From a virus, in the IMG/VR virus record IMGVR_UViG_3300032294_000887, positions 1 to 22,797 of that record: a stretch of DNA of 22,797 nt. One strand, 5' to 3'. Both the position numbers and the translations under genes were made by a program. The notes beneath the pieces were generated by a model. It saw only the letters and a list, made by a program, of their open reading frames with translations, ran no database searches and was not told the origin of the DNA. The first letter of the stretch is position 1, and each line of letters begins with the position of its first letter. Shown here in pieces: positions 14,958 to 22,797 of the stretch.

Positions 14958-16057
14958 TGGAACTTGATGCCCCAGCAAGCCTGAGGAACAAGGCCTCAGT
15001 CCCGAAGTACACTATACCCGATGTTGCCAACAAGGACTACACGGAGGGCACCGAAGGAGAGAGTTGGCTGTCAAAGGCACCCCGTGTTGGTATGGCCGTA
15101 GGCCGTCACATCGCTGGGCAAATGGCCATCCCCCCTACGCTTAGGCCAGAGTCGCTTGAAAACGACCCATCCGAAATGGCCTATCTAGGCACTGGGAATC
15201 AGGCAAGCGACCTCGCACCATGGTTAATTGACAGGGCGAACGACGTTACCACATACCGACTGGACAGGTTCATACCCAAAGCCATCGGCGGAGAGGCCAT
15301 CAGGGCTGGAACAAGCAAGTTCATGGCTGATGCCGCAACGTATGGGGCACAAAAGGGATTTCTCCCTAGCATGGCGAGGGGTATTGTTGATTCCAGAATG
15401 TTCCCAACCCTCACGGGCAAAATGGGGGCTACGGCCAACATCGGGGCTGGCCTTGGCGTCGGCGTAGGATTGCCTTATGCCGCATCATTTGTGGCAGATG
15501 AAATCCGTGGAGGCGGCAATCCGCACCAGCAGTACCAAAAGGCCATGGAGGCTGGAAACCTAGAAGAGGCAGGCCGCATAGCCGAAAGCATTAATACGAG
15601 AAACAGGGCGGCACTTGCTACTGAAACCATCGCAAATGGAGTCGCTACTGGCTCTACGATTGGCACCAAAGGCATGATTGCTGGAGGCCTTGCCGCCACT
15701 GGCGTAGTCGGACTTCAAAACATTTTCCCAGAAACAACTTTTGCCCAAGGAGACCAAGAAGCCGTCAAGAGGGCTATGGATTGGAGAAAATCCCCTCAAG
15801 GTAAGTCAATGATTTTCAGGGAAGATTTTGCCAAAAAATTTGGCACTACAGGGAAGTTCGACGAGGCCGATTTCAAGGCCTTTGAAGACCAGTATTCCTA
15901 CTACCTAGACTCGGGAGATGATGACTCTGGTGATTTTCAAACCGAATACATCGGCAAACTTAGGGCTCTCGCCAGAAGCGGAGACCCAGCCGCCATCGCT
16001 TCCATCAGAAGAATCGGTGCACTTGGGAAAGCCTATAACGCTAAAAACAACAAATGA
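14957..16057 (+). CDS. Internal virion protein candidate with glycine-rich hydrophobic segments
   Basis: A 366-residue protein. Two long glycine/alanine-rich hydrophobic stretches are visible: about residues 156-180 (MGATANIGAGLGVGVGLPYA and onward) and 222-256 (with GMIAGGLAATGVVGL). They resemble glycine-zipper membrane segments found in phage proteins that build a channel through the cell envelope during DNA ejection. The N terminus is polar, residues 185-220 are a charged helix, and the C terminus is an acidic then basic helical domain (DFKAFEDQYSYYLDSGDDD). It has no signal peptide. It overlaps the next gene by four bases (ATGA). The ejection role is an inference from the segments and the neighbours; no family is recognised. 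Confidence 0.75.
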   Translation: MELDAPASLRNKASVPKYTIPDVANKDYTEGTEGESWLSKAPRVGMAVGRHIAGQMAIPPTLRPESLENDPSEMAYLGTGNQASDLAPWLIDRANDVTTYRLDRFIPKAIGGEAIRAGTSKFMADAATYGAQKGFLPSMARGIVDSRMFPTLTGKMGATANIGAGLGVGVGLPYAASFVADEIRGGGNPHQQYQKAMEAGNLEEAGRIAESINTRNRAALATETIANGVATGSTIGTKGMIAGGLAATGVVGLQNIFPETTFAQGDQEAVKRAMDWRKSPQGKSMIFREDFAKKFGTTGKFDEADFKAFEDQYSYYLDSGDDDSGDFQTEYIGKLRALARSGDPAAIASIRRIGALGKAYNAKNNK

Positions 16058-17619
16058 CCAAAAGACTATACAGGGTGGCGGTTGAAGCCGCCGCCGACGC
16101 CGCAGATGACTTGAACGTAAAGCCAGCAAGAATGATGGTGGAGGCGGCAAATGACAAAAAGGCAAAAGAGGCCGCATTGACCGCCATCTCCCAGAACCCA
16201 GAAACTGCGGCTAGGACTAAAGGAAAGGTTGTGGTTGATGTCGAAGAGTTCAACAAACAACCAGTCACTGAGAAGTTTCAGGTGGCATCTCCTCAGGAAG
16301 TCAGAAAAGTCACAGCGGCTGGGGCAGGCAAAAAGAGCGGCGAACAGGGTGAGGTAATAATTCAGCCTCACAAACTAACAACCGCAGATGGCACGGAGTA
16401 CGACCTTCCCGCCTTTGACCCAAAAGACCCCAAGTACCAAGTCATGGGCATGCGTACTGCCACTGGGGAGGACCTGTTCACGCTCGGCGACGCCAAGTTG
16501 AGGGAGCAAAATCTTACCATTTTCCCGAATTCATGGGAAAAGGCTCTGTCCAATGAAGCGAACCCGAAAATGAGAACGCTTGGAAGGGCTTTCGGTATCC
16601 ATGACGACATGGATAAACTCAAAATCGACTCTTTGTTTGGAAGGGCTTGGAATACGGGATGGAGAGTTGGCTCTGGAGCCCTCGCAACTGAGGTAGGAAC
16701 TTCAGTTATTGATGGTACTGATTTTCAGGGAAGACAAAAGGGGGACAGATTCGTGGGAGACGGATGGGTCTCTCAAGGCATTGAGGGTGCAGGCATGGGT
16801 ATTTCATCCGCCGCCAATTTGCTCACTGGAGGCAAAACCGAAAAAGAAAAACTAGCGGAAGGCGAATCTGCCAAGAGACAGAAAATCCAAGAAGCCAAAG
16901 AAAATAAGGCATTTTCGGCAGTGCTTAGGATGTCACCCGCTGGACAGTTCTCCAAGCAAGCCATCGACAACAACACGCAAACCATTGCTAGGGTAATTGG
17001 CGATAAGTCCGAAAACGGCTCCATGGCACATAGGACTTATGAAGAGGCAATCCGCCCGTTCTTCAATACGGCACAGGGCGACAGCGATGAAGACAGAATC
17101 TCCAACGCCGCTAGGGCGATGTTCCAGCGTCTCAGTGCAGACCAAATTGTTGAGGCACTTCTTTTTGGCTCAGCCAAGGCCGAGAAAGACGTACACGCCG
17201 CTAGGTCGCAAAGGCAGGAGGCCGAAGGAGTAAGGCCAGAAGAATTCAAGCCGTCCGCACAAGACGCTTTCGCTAAATACCTGAGTAAGGTGCAGAAGGA
17301 CGACCCGAATACTCCTTACATTACTTTCCCATCCAGCATGACATCTTCATCCAAGGACGGAGTGCGAAGAACTGGCTTCATGGTAACTAGGGCCCTCCCA
17401 GACGGGACGGGCGAAAGGGTGTTCGTTGTACCTGTCATCGTTCCCAAGAAGACGCTTGCCGAGCAGACCCTTCAGGGAACTAAGGCCGCAAAAGGCGACT
17501 CGGATGTTCCGAAACTGAGCGACAGGATGAGCGAAAGCAGGTTTGAAGTCATCTACCTTGACGCAAATCCGAGAAATCCGAAAAAGCCAGAAATTCCAGC
17601 AGACCAAATCATCTGGTAA
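16054..17619 (+). CDS. Unrecognised large internal virion protein candidate
   Basis: A 521-residue protein coupled to the previous gene by an ATGA overlap. It begins with an Ala/Lys-rich helix (residues 1-55), then a Lys/Val/Glu region, a beta-like stretch with HKLTTADGTEYDLPAFDP (about 105-125), a glycine-rich mildly hydrophobic segment (about 205-260, GWRVGSGALATEVGTSV and GIEGAGMGISSAANLLTGG), and a charged helix (EKEKLAEGESAKRQKIQEAK). The C-terminal third is mixed alpha/beta with strands such as GERVFVVPVIVPKK and FEVIYLDANPRN. There is no enzyme motif that I can recognise. Place, size and the glycine-rich segment agree with an ejected or internal protein, which remains an inference. Confidence 0.75.
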   Translation: MTKRLYRVAVEAAADAADDLNVKPARMMVEAANDKKAKEAALTAISQNPETAARTKGKVVVDVEEFNKQPVTEKFQVASPQEVRKVTAAGAGKKSGEQGEVIIQPHKLTTADGTEYDLPAFDPKDPKYQVMGMRTATGEDLFTLGDAKLREQNLTIFPNSWEKALSNEANPKMRTLGRAFGIHDDMDKLKIDSLFGRAWNTGWRVGSGALATEVGTSVIDGTDFQGRQKGDRFVGDGWVSQGIEGAGMGISSAANLLTGGKTEKEKLAEGESAKRQKIQEAKENKAFSAVLRMSPAGQFSKQAIDNNTQTIARVIGDKSENGSMAHRTYEEAIRPFFNTAQGDSDEDRISNAARAMFQRLSADQIVEALLFGSAKAEKDVHAARSQRQEAEGVRPEEFKPSAQDAFAKYLSKVQKDDPNTPYITFPSSMTSSSKDGVRRTGFMVTRALPDGTGERVFVVPVIVPKKTLAEQTLQGTKAAKGDSDVPKLSDRMSESRFEVIYLDANPRNPKKPEIPADQIIW

Positions 17620-17625
17620 CACTCT

Positions 17626-18591
17626 ATGGAAGACGACAACGACTACTCTCAATACGCAGGTGACGTCAAAGGACAGGCCAACCTGACTGTTGGCCAGATG
17701 TTTGGCCAGAGGGGCATGGCCCAGCCTCAGGATGAGAGGGAAATCTCCGAGCAGTTGACTGGCAATCCGTACGCACACGTCGGATGGGGAAAGACGCCAG
17801 AATACCTTAAGGCTAGGGCGGCTTATGGTCAGGAGCAAAGAAAGGCCCTGCAAAAACAACAGGAAGCCGCCAACAATGCCGACTTCAGAATCGGAGATGC
17901 GAAGTTCTACGCTGGCATTGGTGATTACAGTGCCGTCGAATCCGTAATCAAGAGCAAGGGTCCTGCCCTGTTTCAGATTGGCGAGGCAATTGACTTTGAA
18001 GGCGAAGACGAAAACGGAAAGCCCAGCCCGTTTCAATTAGTGATGGCACCCAGAGGCAGTTATGGGGTCGATGACGGACAGGGCGGAGTCTCTACTGTAC
18101 CCGCCTATCAAATTGCCAAGCGTATGGGTGTCAGGACTGTCCCGTTCAAGGGGGGAGACCAGAAGGCAATGGATTTCAGAAACCTCACCACTAGGGTTCA
18201 GAAGTTCTACTCCATGTCTAATCAGTTGAGAAAAATCTACAAAGGCAACACGTACCTCGGAAGTCTAGACCCGTCTAATGATGCCGCTATGGCTAAGGCA
18301 CTAGAGTCCAACCTTAAGATGGACTACCTCAGCATCATGAAAGACATGAAGGGCATGGGCGGTAATGTTTCCGACAATGACATGGCCATCGCAGAGAGCA
18401 TGGTCCCCCAGAGAGCCTCAAGCATGTTCACCCGACTAGGTGGCAACGAAATGTTGCTACTGGACAACGTTCAGGAAAACGTCTTCGAAAAACTTAAAGG
18501 TGTTGCTGGAAGCAATGGAATCGACCTAATCGACACACGACAGGACTCCAAGAAGCGTAGGCTTATCAAGGGCACTGTCGAACGCCGATAA
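17626..18591 (+). CDS. Unrecognised internal virion protein candidate
   Basis: A 321-residue soluble-looking protein. It starts with an acidic Asp/Asn/Tyr-rich N terminus, then a Gln/Ala/Lys helix (EQRKALQKQQEAANNA), and a mixed middle (FQLVMAPRGSYGVDDGQGG). The C-terminal helical region contains YLSIMKDMKGMGGNVSDNDM, with ESMVP and MFTRLGGNE after it. The KG-x-G-x-VSD-x-[DE] element followed by a P and a GG resembles a short pattern seen at the C terminus of several phage internal and ejection proteins; I cannot name the family. The last residues are basic (KKRRLIKGTVERR). It sits six bases after the previous gene and overlaps the giant next gene by one base (TAATG), so it may be a partner of that protein. 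Confidence 0.75.
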   Translation: MEDDNDYSQYAGDVKGQANLTVGQMFGQRGMAQPQDEREISEQLTGNPYAHVGWGKTPEYLKARAAYGQEQRKALQKQQEAANNADFRIGDAKFYAGIGDYSAVESVIKSKGPALFQIGEAIDFEGEDENGKPSPFQLVMAPRGSYGVDDGQGGVSTVPAYQIAKRMGVRTVPFKGGDQKAMDFRNLTTRVQKFYSMSNQLRKIYKGNTYLGSLDPSNDAAMAKALESNLKMDYLSIMKDMKGMGGNVSDNDMAIAESMVPQRASSMFTRLGGNEMLLLDNVQENVFEKLKGVAGSNGIDLIDTRQDSKKRRLIKGTVERR

Positions 18592-21500
18592 TGCAAAACC
18601 CAGACGATTCCCCGACCAACCCCGACATCGAGTTAATCGAACGGGCCGCTAAGCAACTTTACAGTGGCGGGGGGTTGGACATTGCCAACCAAATCAGGTC
18701 TAAGCCAGATGCCGATGGCGACGTCATCAGCGATGGCCAGATGACCAATGACGACGTTTATGACTTCATTCAGGGAGACAGAACGAGAATCTTTGATACC
18801 ACATCCCCAGACGGGGAGTTGCTTTACCTTCAGTTTGAAGAAGCCAACAAACGTAGAAACAAGTTTACGTTCGAGAACTTCAAGCAGATGGTTAATATCA
18901 TCTCGACTGTCCCTGCCGACATACTTTCTGGGGTAGGAAGAAACATCACATCGCCAGCCGTAATGTCGGCGTCCATTGCTGACGGCGTGGCCCGTGACAT
19001 GAGGGACTTGGTAGGACTTTTGACCCAGTCTGAAGACCCCTCGTCGCCGCTGTTTTGGGCAAAAGACCTCATTCATGGAACTGGCACTGTTAAGTCCAGA
19101 ATGGAGCAGTTTAACGAGGCTAGATGGTGGGGCAACCGAAGCAACGAACTTGAAGAAGGCAAGGCCGACATTCTCTCGGATTGGGTTCCCGAAAGGTACA
19201 AAGAGACCGCAAAGAACCTAATCGACAGAAAGTTTGCAAACGCCCTGTCTTACATCGGCCTAGACGCTCCCCACATGATTAGGGACGCTTGGAAGCGTAA
19301 GGGCCTCGGAGGAATGGAGGCATCCATAAAGGCTTTCAAATCCGAGACAGAGGCATACCAGAGCATCGCAAGAGATGCCACCGCTACTCAGGATTGGTTC
19401 GATAACAATGCGGCGAAGTTTGCTAGGCTAGGAAAGAAACTTACTGGCGAGGCCATGGTCGGCACCGCCGCCGTAGTTTCCAAGCCCTTCGAAATGATTA
19501 AGGAAAGGGTCATGAGGGGCTCTGAAGAAATCGAAATGAGAGTCGGTCACATCCCGAACGAGATTTCGAATGGTGCCACTACGCTCATGACGGACACTGT
19601 TGGTGCCGTAGCAAAAGACGTAGAACTAGGCCCGTTCAGAGGCATTCTTTTCTCTCTTGGTGTTAAGCCAATCGCAGAGTATGCGAGCGTGTTTGGCAAC
19701 GAACTGATTGACGCCGCTAACGGCGTTGTTGCCGTAAAGGGAGGTCACATCGGTCAAGACCTCATGGGCAGGCTGGCCCTCAATGGTGGCCGCATCTCCA
19801 TGAGCAAAGAGGCTCAGGTCGTCGCCAAGTTCACTAATGTCGTCGTAGGATGGCCTGCTTCCATGGCTTTCCCTACCTTCAAGAGGGCAGTGGGCGACGC
19901 CGCATACATGGGACTTCTTGGCTACGCCAACGCCCGTGGCGAAGGTGCGTCAAGCGGCATGGGCGTAGGATTTGCTTGGGGTGGCCTTTCTGGCGGCCTT
20001 AGGCACATCCATAACGTCTACAACCAAAGCATCGCACACTCAAGAATCATAGACAATTACGACAACGCCCAACTTCCGCACCTCTACAAGCAGAACCCTA
20101 AGAATGCGGAAGAAATAAGGGCTTTCCTTAAGTTCGTAGATTCCAAGGGCGACAAGAGAGTTTCAGCCACAGTCAGAGCACAACTCATGGCTGGCCATGC
20201 GGCTGACGCAAAAACGGAACTTAGATACAGAACTGCCAACGAGATGGTTGAGGAGTTCGGAATGGACGCATTCATCGCTCAGGTCGGAGAGGGCGGCTCT
20301 GGTGCAAAAGGTGCCGAGATGTACATTGATGGGAAGAACATCATCTGGCTCAACAAAGACTACGCATCTCCAGAAACGCTTACCCACGAATACTCCCACA
20401 GGTTCCTAGACATACTTTTCAAGCGTAACGACAACTCATCCAGAGAAGCGATTCGCTCTTTCTTTGGAGTTGGAACTGGAACTGGTGAAGGCCCGATACC
20501 TGACGTACTCAAGGCCATCTTCATTTCAGAATACAGCAAAGACCGCTTCAAACTTGATGACAAATGGCTCAATGGCGACAGTTCAGCGGCCACCTACAAG
20601 GACAAAAACGGCGTCATTCAGAAAGACATAGGCTTCGGAAACAAGGCCTACTCTTTAGAGCAGATTAGGGAAATCAGAAGGCGTCTGCTTGAAGACCCAG
20701 AAAACATGTTCAGCCCTGTCAACATTAACGGGGTGTCTACCATTCGTCTTTTCAAGGAGTTTCCTATCGCAGAAAGGCTAATGCAGGAGGTTTTTGCCTA
20801 CAATCAGTCGAACAGTTTGCTGAGAAAGTCTCCCGACATCTTCCTGCGTAATCCCAGTTTCAAGACCATTCGCTCAACGATGGAGAACTGGTTCACCCTG
20901 ATGAACCAGAGAAAGGTCAATGACCTTGAGTCGGCAGGCGTATTGATTAGAAAGAAGCAACAGGAGAGGGCGGAGGGTTTTGACAATTCCGCCACCCTGC
21001 TGGAGTCCATCTTCTGGGACGACGGCAAGTTCATGTCGATGGGCTTGCTGGACAGTTGGAGCGACCAAGTCATGAAGGACGTCCTCAGGCACGGAGACGT
21101 CAACGTAACCACGCTGAGCGGAGACAGGCTCAAGGCATACATGGACCAGACTGGCAAGCAGAGGTTCATGAATGGCGGAAGAATCAAATCCAAGCAGGAG
21201 ATTGAGGCACAAATTACAGCCGACGCTGACCGCATCGCTGGGGTGCTTGATGCACTCCCAGACGCAGTTAAGCCCCAATGGAACACCTCCGCAACTGGCT
21301 CGAAGAGAATCAGGCTTACTGACCTGTCTTCGGAGGCTTGGAAGGCTATTGAGGATTCTGGAATCTACTCCAAGTCAGAGTTCGACCTGCTCAAGGGCAT
21401 GTCGGATGTCATCAAGGCCGTGGATGCTGGGAAGCCAGTGTTCAACACCTTTACTGGCCAATACCTAGGCAACAGCAAGCAGGTGGTCGAGGCCGCCCTC

Positions 21501-22797
21501 GGCGAAAGACTAAAAGGCCGTCAGGTGCCAGTCACGCTCAGGCACTTTGCACCTTTCTCAATCGAGTTAATCGTCAGCAAGTTCGACGAACTTGGCAACC
21601 CCCTTAAGAATCCTCGCTCCCACGTAACCATCCACGCCATGGATGTGAGCGTGTTGAACAAGCGTAAGATGAACCAGTGGCAGAAGAGCGAGGTCAAGTC
21701 GCTGTTCAGGGACTTCGGGCACTTTTCTGAAACCTTTGTCTATTGGTTCGAACAGCACTCCCTTGATGCCAGCCAGAGAAAGCCCTCCGCTGAATACCTG
21801 AAGCCCGAGTTTGGCTCCAACGCCGAAAGGGTAAGGGACATCATGTATGAAACTTGGGGTGGCCGTAAGCGTAATGACGAGGCTTACATCAACGCTCCAG
21901 AAGGCTATGCTGGAGGAAGAGACGGACCCCTTTACCCAATCCACTCTCTGAGATTCGACCTGCTGGCGAACGTTCTCAAGCAGTCTCAGATTTTCCCAGA
22001 GGCTTTTGGCGGCAACCTAGGTGCCCTCAGATACAATGAAGGCATAGCCTATGAACCCATGCGTCGTAACGCCATGGTCGGCTCGTTCGTACAAAGGGAA
22101 CTCGGAAACGGACGCAGGTTCTACACCGACGGAAACGGATACGAAATCAGAGGAGAAGAGCCCAAACTCAAGTTGTTCAACATGTTCGGCAATCTTGTCG
22201 GCGTGTTCAAGACGATGGCAAAGGCTCAGGCGGCGGCTGAAAGGAACATGAGGAAACAGCCTATCGAAGAGATGGGCCTTAAGAAGGACGATTACGGCGA
22301 CGAGCCCATCAACGACAGGCTTGTTGCATTGATGCCGAAGCGTTCTGATGTCTACGCAGGCAGGTCCAACCTGATGCTCTACAGGAATAAGAACGGAGAG
22401 TACGTATCCAGCCCTCTAAAGGTAAACCATTCTAAGGTTCAGCAGTTTGCCAACGCCGCACTGGCAAACAACCAGCACAACAATTACGACTGGAATCTTG
22501 TCACCACTGTAAAACTCAGGGACCTAGTAGACAACCCGAAGGAGTGGAGCGATGTACTTGGTGACGCTTTCGACAAACTTGAAGTCACGCACTCGCCACT
22601 TGCCAGCCTGCACGGAGGCGTAGTCTACGGACTCCGCTCTGGAGCCCAAGGCATGAGGCAGTTCGGCGTAGACCCTCAACTCTTGCAAGGCAAGGGAATC
22701 GAATCCTTCCAGTCCTATGTAGCCGTGCACCTGCAGGCGATGATTGCCCTCAAGCAGAAGGATGCACTTGCGATGCACACTGCCTTGGCGTCCTACG
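18591..22797 (+). CDS. Giant polyvalent-type internal virion protein with HEYSH metallopeptidase motif (partial, runs off right edge)
   Basis: The frame starting at ATG 18591 is open for 1402 codons to the window end, so the protein is larger still. It starts on a TAATG overlap. The first 400 residues are mostly charged helices. Residues about 415-470 are hydrophobic and glycine-rich (GMGVGFAWGGLSGGL), a possible membrane element. At 599-603 is HEYSH, inside YIDGKNIIWLNKDYASPETL followed by THEYSHRFLDILF. An aliphatic strand, a helix and H-E-x-x-H in this order are what zincin metallopeptidases show, including the metallopeptidase domains of phage polyvalent proteins. His599, His603 and Glu600 would be two zinc ligands and the catalytic base; the third ligand is not identified. 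The rest is a mosaic of helical regions without a motif I recognise. Injection into the host with the DNA is an inference. Confidence 0.85.
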   Translation, partial: MQNPDDSPTNPDIELIERAAKQLYSGGGLDIANQIRSKPDADGDVISDGQMTNDDVYDFIQGDRTRIFDTTSPDGELLYLQFEEANKRRNKFTFENFKQMVNIISTVPADILSGVGRNITSPAVMSASIADGVARDMRDLVGLLTQSEDPSSPLFWAKDLIHGTGTVKSRMEQFNEARWWGNRSNELEEGKADILSDWVPERYKETAKNLIDRKFANALSYIGLDAPHMIRDAWKRKGLGGMEASIKAFKSETEAYQSIARDATATQDWFDNNAAKFARLGKKLTGEAMVGTAAVVSKPFEMIKERVMRGSEEIEMRVGHIPNEISNGATTLMTDTVGAVAKDVELGPFRGILFSLGVKPIAEYASVFGNELIDAANGVVAVKGGHIGQDLMGRLALNGGRISMSKEAQVVAKFTNVVVGWPASMAFPTFKRAVGDAAYMGLLGYANARGEGASSGMGVGFAWGGLSGGLRHIHNVYNQSIAHSRIIDNYDNAQLPHLYKQNPKNAEEIRAFLKFVDSKGDKRVSATVRAQLMAGHAADAKTELRYRTANEMVEEFGMDAFIAQVGEGGSGAKGAEMYIDGKNIIWLNKDYASPETLTHEYSHRFLDILFKRNDNSSREAIRSFFGVGTGTGEGPIPDVLKAIFISEYSKDRFKLDDKWLNGDSSAATYKDKNGVIQKDIGFGNKAYSLEQIREIRRRLLEDPENMFSPVNINGVSTIRLFKEFPIAERLMQEVFAYNQSNSLLRKSPDIFLRNPSFKTIRSTMENWFTLMNQRKVNDLESAGVLIRKKQQERAEGFDNSATLLESIFWDDGKFMSMGLLDSWSDQVMKDVLRHGDVNVTTLSGDRLKAYMDQTGKQRFMNGGRIKSKQEIEAQITADADRIAGVLDALPDAVKPQWNTSATGSKRIRLTDLSSEAWKAIEDSGIYSKSEFDLLKGMSDVIKAVDAGKPVFNTFTGQYLGNSKQVVEAALGERLKGRQVPVTLRHFAPFSIELIVSKFDELGNPLKNPRSHVTIHAMDVSVLNKRKMNQWQKSEVKSLFRDFGHFSETFVYWFEQHSLDASQRKPSAEYLKPEFGSNAERVRDIMYETWGGRKRNDEAYINAPEGYAGGRDGPLYPIHSLRFDLLANVLKQSQIFPEAFGGNLGALRYNEGIAYEPMRRNAMVGSFVQRELGNGRRFYTDGNGYEIRGEEPKLKLFNMFGNLVGVFKTMAKAQAAAERNMRKQPIEEMGLKKDDYGDEPINDRLVALMPKRSDVYAGRSNLMLYRNKNGEYVSSPLKVNHSKVQQFANAALANNQHNNYDWNLVTTVKLRDLVDNPKEWSDVLGDAFDKLEVTHSPLASLHGGVVYGLRSGAQGMRQFGVDPQLLQGKGIESFQSYVAVHLQAMIALKQKDALAMHTALASY

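Overview
The window is part of the genome of a tailed double-stranded DNA phage (Caudoviricetes), in its packaging and virion-structure region. Every convincing gene lies on the + strand and is head-to-tail with its neighbour, usually overlapping by 1 or 4 bases. There is a terminase, portal, scaffold and major capsid set, then an adaptor-like and a nozzle-like tail protein, then a run of large proteins with glycine-rich hydrophobic or coiled-coil segments. No tape measure, tail tube or sheath gene is visible. This points to a short-tailed (podovirus-like) virion with internal ejection proteins. No integrase, replication, lysis, tRNA or CRISPR feature is seen. Base composition is near 50% GC by eye. 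Strong Shine-Dalgarno sequences stand before only two starts, and the major capsid gene has none. The host cannot be named from this sequence.

Layout: 1-1101, two unrecognised proteins, the first probably cut by the window edge. 1101-5388, large terminase, a 70-residue winged-helix protein, portal, and a small protein. 5389-5489, the only noticeable gap, with a hairpin. 5490-7864, scaffold and major capsid protein. 7877-9292, a small protein, an adaptor-like protein carrying an apparent sugar-binding-type insert, and a small beta-rich protein. 9292-11750, two repeat-built proteins, one Gly/Tyr/Asn-rich and one Cys/Pro-rich, likely surface appendages. 11753-13138, nozzle-like protein. 13138-18591, five unrecognised proteins, most of them probably internal. 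18591 to the right edge, a giant open reading frame of at least 1402 residues with an HEYSH metallopeptidase-type motif, resembling injected polyvalent proteins.

How they work together: the portal, scaffold and capsid protein would build the procapsid and the terminase would fill it. The adaptor and nozzle would close the neck and form the tail, the repeat proteins could contact the host, and the internal proteins would follow the DNA into the cell.

The most unusual signal is genome-wide. Reading by eye, I find no GATC, AGCT, GCGC, CGCG, CCAGG or CCTGG and only one CCGG in 22.8 kb, whereas GGCC, CATG, GTAC and TGCA are frequent. Codon choice is bent to avoid these words. Because every way of encoding Pro-Gly creates CCNGG, the dipeptide occurs only once in about 7,500 residues. 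This is consistent with severe selection by several restriction specificities.
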